From Pseudorasbora parva (Eukaryota; Chordata; Actinopteri; Cypriniformes; Gobionidae), in contig NC_090185.1 of the NCBI RefSeq assembly GCF_024679245.1, positions 4,461,964 through 4,525,963 of the forward strand: a stretch of 64,000 nt of DNA, written 5' to 3'. The notes beneath the pieces are model-generated. The model searched no databases. It saw only the letters and a list, made by a program, of their open reading frames with translations, and had not been told where the DNA came from. Of this stretch, positions 54,985-64,000 are shown in pieces; positions within the stretch are counted from its first letter, which is position 1, and every line of letters begins with the position of its first letter. The position numbers and the translations under genes were made by a program.

Positions 54985-55155
54985 GTTATAAAATGCTTGA
55001 GACATCAGTGGGTTAATTAGAGTCTCTTGAAGCATCGAAAATAAAATTTGGTCCAAAAATAACAAAAACTACGACTTTATTCAGCATTGTCTTCTCTTCC
55101 GTGTATGTGTTCAATCCTCAAATAAAGATTCAAACGGTTATGAATCAGCGGCAAT
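54985..55155. mobile_element. Fragment of the foldback family
   Basis: Matches the left arm of 43520-43700 (ACATCAGTGGGTTAATTAGA, then CGACTTTATTCAGCATTGTC, then AAAGATTCAAACGGTTATGA). It stops abruptly after GAATCAGCG. Confidence 0.75.
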
Positions 55156-55499
55156 GTTTTTGGCATATCGTCGGGAAGTATGCGATTTGGGATGCAGCAT
55201 TAGAACATATTGTTAACGACATACTACAGCCTAGCATTGAAGCAAGTACCGCTAATACAAACTAACAAATCTAAAGCACAGCTAGAAATGTAACAGGAAT
55301 TATAAAATAAAAAACAGTTCAAAATGATTTAGTTCGAACTACTGGAGAAATAAGGACGTTTCTCAAATCATGGATCCGTTAAATCAACAACAACGAAAAA
55401 TCATAATCAGGGCATCACATATAACAAATTTAGTACGACATAATCAAAACACACACAAAAAAAATCAATTTTCAACAGTTTACATACTTCTACTGTTAC
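55156..55499. other. No gene seen
   Basis: AT-rich, non-repetitive sequence. AGTACCGCTAATACAAACTA (55242) recurs with one change near 56178, suggesting an older duplication. Confidence 0.45.
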
Positions 55500-56068
55500 T
55501 ATATTTTTTTTAAACTGATTTTTTCTCAAGTAAAAGTACATAAGTATTTGTTTGAAAAAGTACTTAAGTATCAAAAGTAAATTTCCTGTTTTACGTCAGC
55601 GCATTATTTCATTATAGTTGTATAAATGCACATTATGCCATCATGGTTTGCCAATGACGCTCCATCTGACATACTAGCACACGACTAACTTAAACTCATT
55701 TAAATACTTGAATATAAGTTACAAAGCTCTTTATAAAGCTGCTGTCACTTTAAGGCCGAATGCACGGATCCAATACACTGATACACATCTGATATTCTCC
55801 GAACATTACTCTTCTCTTTCTCCCAGAAGTTTACATTTTGAACATTTTATGAGACATGCATCAAGTGTATGGCAACTTAACTAATCTTGAATTGTTTTAA
55901 AAACTGAAACATACTTTCAAAGTATGGCTATGGGTGCACACACATGTCTTTTAAATGTAGTGAAGTTAAAGTTAGTTTCACGAAAAAATAATAATAATCA
56001 AGTAAAGTACAGATACTCAAAAAGTGTACTTAAGTACAGTACTCGAGTAAATGTGCTTAGTTACTGTC
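55500..56068. repeat. Dispersed repeat X, copy 2
   Basis: The core 55592-55798 matches 37608-37826. AAGTACTTAAGTATCAAAAG precedes it, and ACTTAAGTACAGTACTCGAG followed by TTAGTTACTGTCCAC closes it, in inverted relation. Probably a non-autonomous hAT-like element. Confidence 0.65.
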
Positions 56069-56098
56069 CACTTCTGACTACAGCCTAGCATTGTAGCA

Positions 56099-56099
56099 A

Positions 56100-56139
<40 letters not shown>
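56099..56139. repeat. (AAT)n microsatellite
   Basis: About 13 units, followed by TTTATTTATAAAGCACTTCA as at 34228. Confidence 0.93.
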
Positions 56140-56141
<2 letters not shown>

Positions 56142-56526
56142 CATTTTATTTATAAAGCACTTCAAGAAAATCTCAAAGTACCGCTAATACAAACGAACAA
56201 ATCTAAAGCACAACTAGAAATGAAATGAGGAAGAGGATTAAACAACTCCACAAACAGCATTACCAGCTTCACGTATTACTAGACTGACTTTATTTCTGTT
56301 TTAATGAAAATAATAGTAATTTGAAGTCACCATTATAGAGATGAGTGTTTGCTTTAGTTGGGCCCTTGACCCTTAAATTGTTAACATTCGCTTTTCTCTG
56401 GCTACTTATACTGTGTGTTTATAAAGCACTTTTGTTATGGCTAGAGAAAAAGTGTTCAGATGATGTTTGTTATTTGTAGTGACCAGAATATCTAATCCTA
56501 TTCAGAGGGTTTTGGCTAAAGAGGTA
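56140..56526. other. No gene seen
   Basis: AT-rich sequence with fragments resembling 33690-33720 (TTTAGTTGGGC). No exon. Confidence 0.45.
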
Positions 56527-56892
56527 CACTCAAAAAAATGATTCAGGCCCTTCATAGATAAGACGCGTTTAAATTATGTTTACTTTAACTAATTACATTA
56601 AGTTGTGTCGAAATGTGTTCAATCAGCCTAATATATTTAAAACTGAAGGTTACTTAATTAATTTGCATTAAAACTACATTAAATATTTGTGCTGATATAA
56701 CTAACGGCAGTGGATCTGTAGTTCCCAGCATGCTTTGCAAGGGACTGTGCTAGAAGAAAAAATGTGTGGATTAAAGTGATATTTAATGTGTTTTTCAGTA
56801 AAGGGAAAGATGTTATTAGTTTATGTTAGTGTTTAATGTTCAGTTATGTTGGACATTGAGGAGTTTCTGTAATTATGCTGTTATTATGCAGA

Positions 56893-56896
<4 letters not shown>

Positions 56897-56949
<53 letters not shown>
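56897..56949. repeat. (TG)n microsatellite
   Basis: About 26 units. Confidence 0.97.
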
Positions 56950-56951
<2 letters not shown>

Positions 56952-57059
56952 AGGCACTTATATACAAATTCACTGGATGAATTCCTGCTCTCAATTCAAT
57001 ATTTTTAGCTTTTCCAATGAGTTCATTTTGCGTTTTATTTTTAAAAAATATGCTAGTTG

Positions 57060-57060
<1 letters not shown>

Positions 57061-57142
<82 letters not shown>
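57061..57142. repeat. (TTTA)n microsatellite
   Basis: About 20 uninterrupted units. Confidence 0.97.
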
Positions 57143-57507
57143 TAACAGTGTTCACCTTACATATTAAACTTTTATACATTTAACATAACATCATTAAGCA
57201 AAGGCACATAAATATTATGTAAAAGTGACAAATTCAAATGGTTTGTATTTACTCAAAGAAATTGTGCCAGCTTTTTATTTTTATTTTTATTTTTTACATT
57301 TTTTTGTTCATGTAACTAAATTGTTATTTGTAAAAATTGCTTAATATAGTTGTGTGCAACCACTGACCACATATTTTTAAAGTAAATTCAAGTCATTTTT
57401 TTTTAGTGTAATGTGTTATTCGTTTTATAGTATTTATAATTATATCCATATGATTCTACAGCACAACATCCAGGGCCGGGTTTCCCAATAACGATGTATC
57501 TTAACTA

Positions 57508-57895
57508 CACTGTAAAAAAAATTTTAGAAAATTTTTTTCCTGGTTGCCTTAACATTTTGAGTTCATTGAAATTAAAATTTTTAGTTAATACAATGAACAT
57601 TTTTTGAGATTCGACAACCTTTATTAAAATATTATTAAAAGATTTTGTAAGCATATTGGGTAATTGTGTGTGTTTCATTTGTGATGACAGAGCCAAATAG
57701 TGCTATTTTCATGATTTATCAATTTTTTTATGTGCTTCAGACACAATAATATTTTGAGTTTCTATTTATTAAACCAATTTCCTTCACTGTATCAACTCAA
57801 ATTGTTAATTTCAATAAACTTAAAATTTTAAGGCAACCAGGTAACTTACTTTTTTAAGTTTAACCAACAAAAACCAACAATATTTTTTTACAATG
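57508..57895. mobile_element. Miniature inverted-repeat element, family A, copy 4
   Basis: The ends are CACTGTAAAAAAAATTTT and TTTTTTTACAATG, with TA before the left end only. The shared interior runs in the orientation of copy 3. It interrupts the Harbinger element. Confidence 0.85.
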
Positions 57896-58160
57896 GAAAA
57901 AGAGCGCGTTCTACAAGCGAAGTTACAATCACTCGCAGCAATTCCACGTGCGTTTCCCAAAAATGTACTTAACATGAACGCGCGAGAACACGCTCTAAGT
58001 ACTACTTAAGAGTCGCCGTCCATTTACAAAATACTGAAATATAACCTTATACTGAATCGATTCCTCTGAAGGGTTCACCTAATAATTGTCATCTGATGTG
58101 GATTAGCAATCAAAGCACGTCTGTATAAAGCAACTACCTACAGGCTGAGGCACTGGCAAA

Positions 58161-58480
58161 ATGGCTGAAAAGAAGAAGAAAAAGATACCTTTCAAAAAGA
58201 CGAAATCAATATACTTCTAGAGGAGGTGGAGCGGGAAAAGATATATTCAACAGATTTAAAGGGCATCGTACAAACAAAGAGAAACAAAACATCTGGGAGG
58301 ACATTGCTACCAAATTAAAAGTTAAAAGTTAAACTTTTAGTTAAAAGATCGGGTAAAGAGGTCTGCAAGAAATGGCAGGATTTTGCAAGCCTGACAAAAA
58401 GGAAGAGAGCACTGCAGAGAAATGTCCAATACATGGCTGGTTTTCATGCACGTCAGCAAGTCATTGACATATTTTTTTAG
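58161..58480 (+). pseudogene. Harbinger Myb/SANT-like accessory protein, frameshifted
   Basis: An ATG at 58161 begins MAEKKKKK. Then, in shifting frames, KDEINILLEEVE, NRFKGHRTNKEKQ, NIWEDIATKLK and KEVCKKWQDFASLTKRKRAL follow, ending VQYMAGFHARQQVIDIFF and a stop at 58478. This is the helical, tryptophan-containing layout of Myb/SANT-like (NAIF1-type) DNA-binding proteins, which in Harbinger elements help the transposase bind and enter the nucleus. At least three frameshifts are needed to read it, so the gene is dead. A longer protein may have been expected after the DNA-binding part; only about 105 residues remain. Confidence 0.7.
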
Positions 58481-58875
58481 TTTATCTCTATTTTTCCCAG
58501 TCTTTGAAGTATATTTTATACATTACTTTTTTTTCTTTTTTTTTGCTGTTTAGTTGAGATTTTTGTAATTTTTTTGTTTGTTACCTGTCAACAAACAAAA
58601 AACAAAAACAAAAACCTTATAGTATATCACAATGCACTTGAATAAAGTTAAAGGTGTAATCTGCCGGTTGTCCTGTAGGGGACCTCATAACTCTCTCTTC
58701 TTACGATACACTTGAGCTTTACGATTACTCCAGAGCACTCGTAGATCTACGATCATTATCAAGTGCTACTTAAGTTACAATGCTTTTGGGAAACAGACCT
58801 TAATATTAAGATCACTCGTACGATTGTTTTTACGATCAACTTAGGCTTACGATGCTTTTGGGAAACGCAGCCCAG

Positions 58876-59849
58876 GACAGTTGGGGTAATCAAATAACAT
58901 GCAGATTAGAAAATAAAAATAGTGCAAAAAATTTTTTTAATTGAAGCTTTACACAGACATCAAGAATCGGTGTATGAATCTCAACAATGGTGACGATCAA
59001 ACAAAAAATTTGTTTTTGTTCCAACCTAAAATAATTAATTTGATCAACTTTTACAAAGTGGTTGCATGGATTTAAACTTTTCAGGTTGGACTAATTTAAA
59101 TGATTTACTTTGAGTCAATAACAAATATTTTGTGTGACTGATTGCTCCAATTTTTTTTAAGTTGATCCAAGCTTTTATTTTTTCAGGGTACAGGAGAAAT
59201 AAGGACGTATTTCTTTCCTCAAGCCTCAGTCTGAGCCTCAACTTCCTGTCAACCTTCAACGCCTCCTGCGTTTAGCCGGCTGTCAGCCATATGTGGAGCT
59301 CCGCGGCTTCTGACGGGGCGGCGAATCTATCAGCGCTGTTTACCTTGTTTAAGGAATCAGAGGCGTTTTGCAGGAAGCCCGTCTGTTTAAATACCCGTCA
59401 GCGACTATAGTGCGGCTGCAGCCCGTCCCCAGGGAACCTTCAGGTGAAACCAGGCGAATGCTTTGTGTCAGAAGGATATTAATATTTCCTTCGCGTCTAA
59501 TGTCCATTATGGAAACTGCGAGACAAGCGGCAGGTCGTCGTCTCCGCTGCCATTCGACACAACACACCGGTCAAACACAGTTTCCACCCTGTTTTCTCAT
59601 TTCTCCCTGTGTTCAATCATGACTGACACACAGAACCACTGACAAACAAAAAGAGGTAAACATATTAGCATACAGCCCGATAAGTGTTGATATTACACTA
59701 GCACCAGTCTTACTCAAACAGTCAAACTATCTTCAGGAGACGTTAACGGGGAGCTTAATACTCAAAACAACAACCTGTTGCTGTGGCTAATGTGCTTAAA
59801 ACACCTAAACACAAACCACTCCAGCTGTGCTAACAGTCTGCTATATAAG
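58876..59849. other. Repeat fragments and unique sequence; no gene
   Basis: CATCAAGAATCGGTGTATGA followed by ATCTCAACAATGGTGAC (58950-58995) resembles 34128-34165, so a dispersed element is present. The part 59200-59640 is complex, with overlapping frames on both strands and no recognisable domain. Confidence 0.45.
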
Positions 59850-62800
59850 TACTACTATTGAATAAGTACTAGTATCTAAAAGTAACTAACAAGTGCTATC
59901 TAATAATAAGTACTAGTATCTAATACACTCTAAAAAATGCTGGGTTAAAAACAACCCAAGTTGGGTTGAAAATGCACCAACCCAACAATTGGGTTGTTTT
60001 AACCCAATGGTTGAGTTGTTCTTACCCAGCAATTGGTTTGTCTTAAGCAACATTAAACCCAACCACTAGGTTAAAACAACTCAACCATTGGGTTAAAACA
60101 ACCCAATTGTTGGGTTGGTGCATTTTCAACCCAACTTGGGTTGTTTTTAACCCAGCATTTTTTAGAGTGTAATAAGTACTAGTATCTAATAATAAGTAGT
60201 AGTAACTAATGAATAAGTACTAGTATCTAATAATAAGTACTAGTATCTAATAATAAGTACTAGTATCTAATAATAAGTACTAGTATCTAATAATAAGTAC
60301 TAGTATCTAATAATAAGTACTCATATCTAATAATAAGTACTAGTATCTAATAATAAGTACTTGTATCTGATAATAAGTACTCATATCTAATAATAAGTAC
60401 TAGTATCTGATAATAAGTACTAGTATCTGATAATAAGAACTAGTATCTAATAATAAGTACTCGTATCTAATAATAAGTACTAGAATCTAATAATAAGTAC
60501 TAGTATCTGATAATAAGTACTAGTATCTGATAATAAGTACTAGTATCTGATAATAAGTACTAGTATCTAATAATAAGTACTCATATCAAATAATAAGTAC
60601 TAGTATCTAATAATAAGTACTCGTATCTGATAATAAGTACTCATATCTAATAATAAGTACTAGTATCTGATAATAAGTACTAGTATCTGATAATAAGTAC
60701 TAGTATCTAATAATAAGTACTCATATCTAATAATAAGTACTAGTATCTGATAATAAGTACTAACATCTAATAATAAGTTCTCATATCTAATAATAAGTAC
60801 TAGTATCTAATAATAAGTACTCATATCTAATAATAAGTACTAGTATCTAATAATAAGTTCTCATATCTAATAATAAGTACTAGTTTCTAATAATAAGTAC
60901 TAGTATCTAATAATAAGTATTTGTATCTAATAATAAGTACTCGTATCTAATAATAAGTACTCGTATCTAATAATAAGTACTAGTATCTGATAATAAGTAC
61001 TCATATCTAATAATAAGTACTCGTATCTAATAATAAGTACTCGTATCTAATAATAAGTACTCGTATCTGATAATAAGTACTAGAATCTGATAAAAAGTAC
61101 TCGTATCTGATAATAAGTACTCGTATCTGATAATAAGTACTCGTATCTAATAATAAGTACTCGTATCTAATAATAAGTACTCATATCTAATAATAAGTAG
61201 TAGTATCTGATAATAAGTAGTAGTATCTAATGAATAAGTACTCATATCTAATAATAAGTACTAGTATCTAATAATAAGTACTCGTATCTGATAATAAGTA
61301 CTAGTATCTAATAATAAGTACTCGTATCTGATAATAAGTACTAGTATCTGATAATAAGTACTCGTATCTAATGAATAAGTACTCGTATCTGATAATAAGT
61401 ACTAGTATCTAATAATAAGTACTCGAATCTAATAATAAGTACTCGTATCTAATAATAAGTACTAGTATCTAATAATAAGTACTCATATCTAATAATAAGT
61501 ACTAGTATCTAATAATAAGTACTTGTATCTGATAATAAGTACTAGTGTCTAATAATAAGTACTCATATCTAATAATAAGTACTCGTATCTGATAATAAGT
61601 ACTCGTATCTAATGAATAAGTACTCGTATCTAATAATACGTACCCGTATCTAATAATAAGTACTCGTATCTGATAATAAGTACTAGTATCTAATAATAAG
61701 TACTAGTATCTGATAATAAGTACTAGTATCTGATAATAAGTACTAGTATCTGATAATAAGTACTAGTATCTAATAATAAGTACTCATATCAAATAATAAG
61801 TACTAGTATCTAATAATAAGTACTCGTATCTGATAATAAGTACTCATATCTAATAATAAGTACTAGTATCTGATAATAAGTACTAGTATCTGATAATAAG
61901 TACTAGTATCTAATAATAAGTACTCATATCTAATAATAAGTACTAGTATCTGATAATAAGTACTAACATCTAATAATAAGTTCTCATATCTAATAATAAG
62001 TACTAGTATCTAATAATAAGTACTCATATCTAATAATAAGTACTAGTATCTAATAATAAGTTCTCATATCTAATAATAAGTACTAGTTTCTAATAATAAG
62101 TACTAGTATCTAATAATAAGTATTTGTATCTAATAATAAGTACTCGTATCTAATAATAAGTACTCGTATCTAATAATAAGTACTCGTATCTAATAATAAG
62201 TACTAGTATCTGATAATAAGTACTCATATCTAATAATAAGTACTCGTATCTAATAATAAGTACTCGTATCTAATAATAAGTACTCGTATCTGATAATAAG
62301 TACTAGAATCTGATAATAAGTACTCGTATCTAATAATAAGTACTCGTATCTAATAATAAGTAGTAGTATCTGATAATAAGTAGTAGTATCTAATGAATAA
62401 GTACTCATATCTAATAATAAGTACTAGTATCTAATAATAAGTACTCGTATCTGATAATAAGTACTAGTATCTAATAATAAGTACTCGTATCTGATAATAA
62501 GTACTAGTATCTGATAATAAGTACTCGTATCTAATGAATAAGTACTCGTATCTAATAATACGTACCCGTATCTAATAATAAGTACTCGTATCTGATAATA
62601 AGTACTAGTATCTAATAATAAGTACTCGTATCTGATAATAAGTACTAGTATCTAATAATAAGTACTCGAATCTAATAATAAGTACTCGTATCTAATAATA
62701 AGTACTAGTATCTAATAATAAGTACTCATATCTAATAATAAGTACTAGTATCTAATAATAAGTACTTGTATCTGATAATAAGTACTAGTGTCTAATAATA

Positions 62801-63840
62801 AGTACTCATATCTAATAATAAGTACTCGTATCTGATAATAAGTACTCGTATCTGATAATAAGTACTAGTATCTAATAATAAGTACTCATATCTAATAATA
62901 AGTACTAGTATCTGATAATAAGTACTCATATCTAATAATAAGTACTAGTATCTAATAATAAGTACTAGTATCTAATAATAAGTACTCATATCTAATAATA
63001 AGTACTAGTATCTAATAATAAGTACTCGTATCTAATAATAAGTACTAGTATCTGATAATAAGTACTAGTATCTGATAATAAGTACTAGTATCTAATAATA
63101 AGTACTCATATCTAATAATAAGTACTAGTATCTAATAATAAGTACTCATATCTAATAATAAGTACTAGTATCTAATAATAAGTACTAGGCTAGTATCTGA
63201 TAATAAGTACTCGTATCTAATAATAAGTACTAGTATCTAATAATAAGTACTAGTATCTAATAATAAGTACTCATATCTAATAATAAGTACTAGTATCTAA
63301 TAATAAGTACTCGTATCTAATAATAAGTACTCGTATCTGATAATAAGTACTAGTATCTAATAATAAGTACTAGTATCTAATAATAAGTACTTGTATCTAA
63401 TAATAAGTACTCGTATCTAATAATAAGTACTAGTATCTGATAATAAGTACTAGTATCTGATAATAAGTACTAGTATCTAATAAAAAGTACTAGTATCTGA
63501 TAATAAGTACTAGTATCTAATAATAAGTACTAGTATCTAATAATAAGTACTGATATCTAATAATAAGTACTAGTATCTAATAATAAGTACTAGGCTAGTA
63601 TCTAAATAAGTACTCATATCTAATAATAAGTACTAGTATCTAATAATAAGTACTCATATCTGATAATAAGTACTAGTATCTAATAATAAGTACTAGGCTA
63701 GTATCTAAATAAGTACTCATATCTAATAATAAGTACTAGTATCTAATAATAAGTACTAGGCTAGTATCTAAATAAGTACTGGTAAATAATAATAAGTACT
63801 AGTAACTAGTGAATAAGTACTAGTATGTAATGAAATAGAT
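59850..63840. repeat. 20-bp minisatellite, about 180 copies
   Basis: Unit TAATAATAAGTACTAGTATC with frequent CTAGTA/CTCGTA/CTCATA and CTAATA/CTGATA variants. Marker variants (TCATATCAAA at 60581 and 61784; TAACATCTAA at 60761 and 61964) are 1203 bp apart, showing a large internal duplication. Late copies contain a CTAGGCTAGTATC insertion (63186, 63590, 63690 and 63755). Confidence 0.96.
59926..60169. mobile_element. Hairpin miniature element (CACTCTAAAAAATGCTGGG type), 244 bp
   Basis: TA at 59924-59925 and 60170-60171. The two halves are inverted copies for about 95 bp with very few differences, so the single strand would fold into one long hairpin. It lies inside the 20-bp array; deleting it and one TA restores the unit TATCTAATAATAAGTAC. 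The inner words GGGTTAAAACAACCCAA match the minisatellite unit at 25759-29035. Confidence 0.92.
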
Positions 63841-64000
63841 AAAAATATACTAGTACATTTTAAGGATTAAATATTAAAACAGCTTGCCATAGATACCAAA
63901 CTATTGGTGAGGGAAGAGCTCTGGACACGAGTTGCGGTGAGCTTGGGCGCACAACATCATTAATAGTATATAGTAGGCTGTATATTACCAATAGTATATG

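Larger units (their letters stand above)
56527..57408. mobile_element. TA-flanked inverted-repeat element with two microsatellites
   Basis: TA at 56525-56526 and 57409-57410. The ends are CACTCAAAAAAATGA and TCATTTTTTTTTAGTG. A TG run (56897-56949) and a TTTA run (57061-57142) lie inside. Non-coding. Confidence 0.75.
57474..58872 (+). mobile_element. PIF/Harbinger-type element with a nested miniature element
   Basis: The ends GGCCGGGTTTCCCAATAACG and CGATGCTTTTGGGAAACGCA-GCC are inverted; CAG stands on both sides (57471-57473 and 58873-58875). A 3-bp duplication and a Myb-like accessory gene are typical of PIF/Harbinger. The transposase gene itself is absent. TTACGATGCTTTTGGGAAAC-type words recur inside the right end. 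A family A miniature element sits 34 bp from the left end. Confidence 0.78.

Noticed and set aside
59349..59622. Overlapping frames on both strands of 72 and 84 codons
   Set aside because: No recognisable similarity, no supported exon boundaries, and mutual overlap. Kept only as a unique-sequence stretch.
59850..63840. CRISPR-like regular array
   Set aside because: The 20-bp units are contiguous without unique spacers, and the DNA is clearly eukaryotic. It is a minisatellite.

Overview
This window looks like teleost nuclear DNA, most likely a cyprinid (carp, goldfish or Danio-like) fish. That reading rests on the mobile elements: an RTE/Rex3-type LINE, Tc1/mariner, hAT, piggyBac-like, PIF/Harbinger and Kolobok elements, many TA- or TTAA-flanked miniature elements, and long AT-rich minisatellites. 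I found no intact host protein gene, tRNA, rRNA or CRISPR array. The species is an inference; no single-copy marker gene is present.

Layout. 0-5 kb: an AAAT-rich tract holding one near-full-length but dead LINE with a 12-bp target duplication. 5-10 kb: two minisatellite blocks built from related sequence in opposite orientations, the second interrupted by another repeat. 10-13 kb: a 3-kb terminal-inverted-repeat element with a piggyBac-like and a hAT-like element nested inside. 13-19 kb: two Tc1 relics, microsatellites, a small inverted-repeat element and Kolobok copy 1. 20-24 kb: a 42/53-bp-type minisatellite rich in TGAGTCA sites, split by Kolobok copy 2. 25-29 kb: a truncated Tc1 element caught in a 1140-bp higher-order tandem repeat with a minisatellite of about 21 bp. 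29-35 kb: a Kolobok fragment, a Tc1 relic with a foldback element inside its helix-turn-helix region, one nearly complete DD34E Tc1 element, and a stack of nested miniature elements. 36-44 kb: a LINE-like tail with a 58-bp inverted repeat, a hAT element with an 8-bp target duplication, Kolobok copy 3 and a long palindrome. 45-50 kb: two more minisatellites (about 30 bp and 85 bp). 50-59 kb: dispersed elements, Kolobok copy 4, a 41-bp repeat with CCAAT and GC-box motifs, and a PIF/Harbinger element with a broken Myb-like gene. 60-64 kb: about 180 copies of a 20-bp repeat, with one hairpin element inserted near its start.

The most interesting item is the Kolobok family. Four copies have TTAA at both ends. 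The best copy keeps two first-exon relics pointing toward each other: a THAP zinc finger from the right end and, from the left end, an exon resembling the start of the P2X7 intracellular ('ballast') domain proteins. Each ends in a splice-donor-like GT. This suggests the full-length ancestor was a two-gene transposon whose other exons have been lost. Several tandem arrays also preserve the empty target sites of later insertions, so the order of events can be read within the window.

Stretches that carry neither repeats nor genes may be intronic or intergenic sequence of a host gene lying outside the window; this cannot be decided from the sequence alone.
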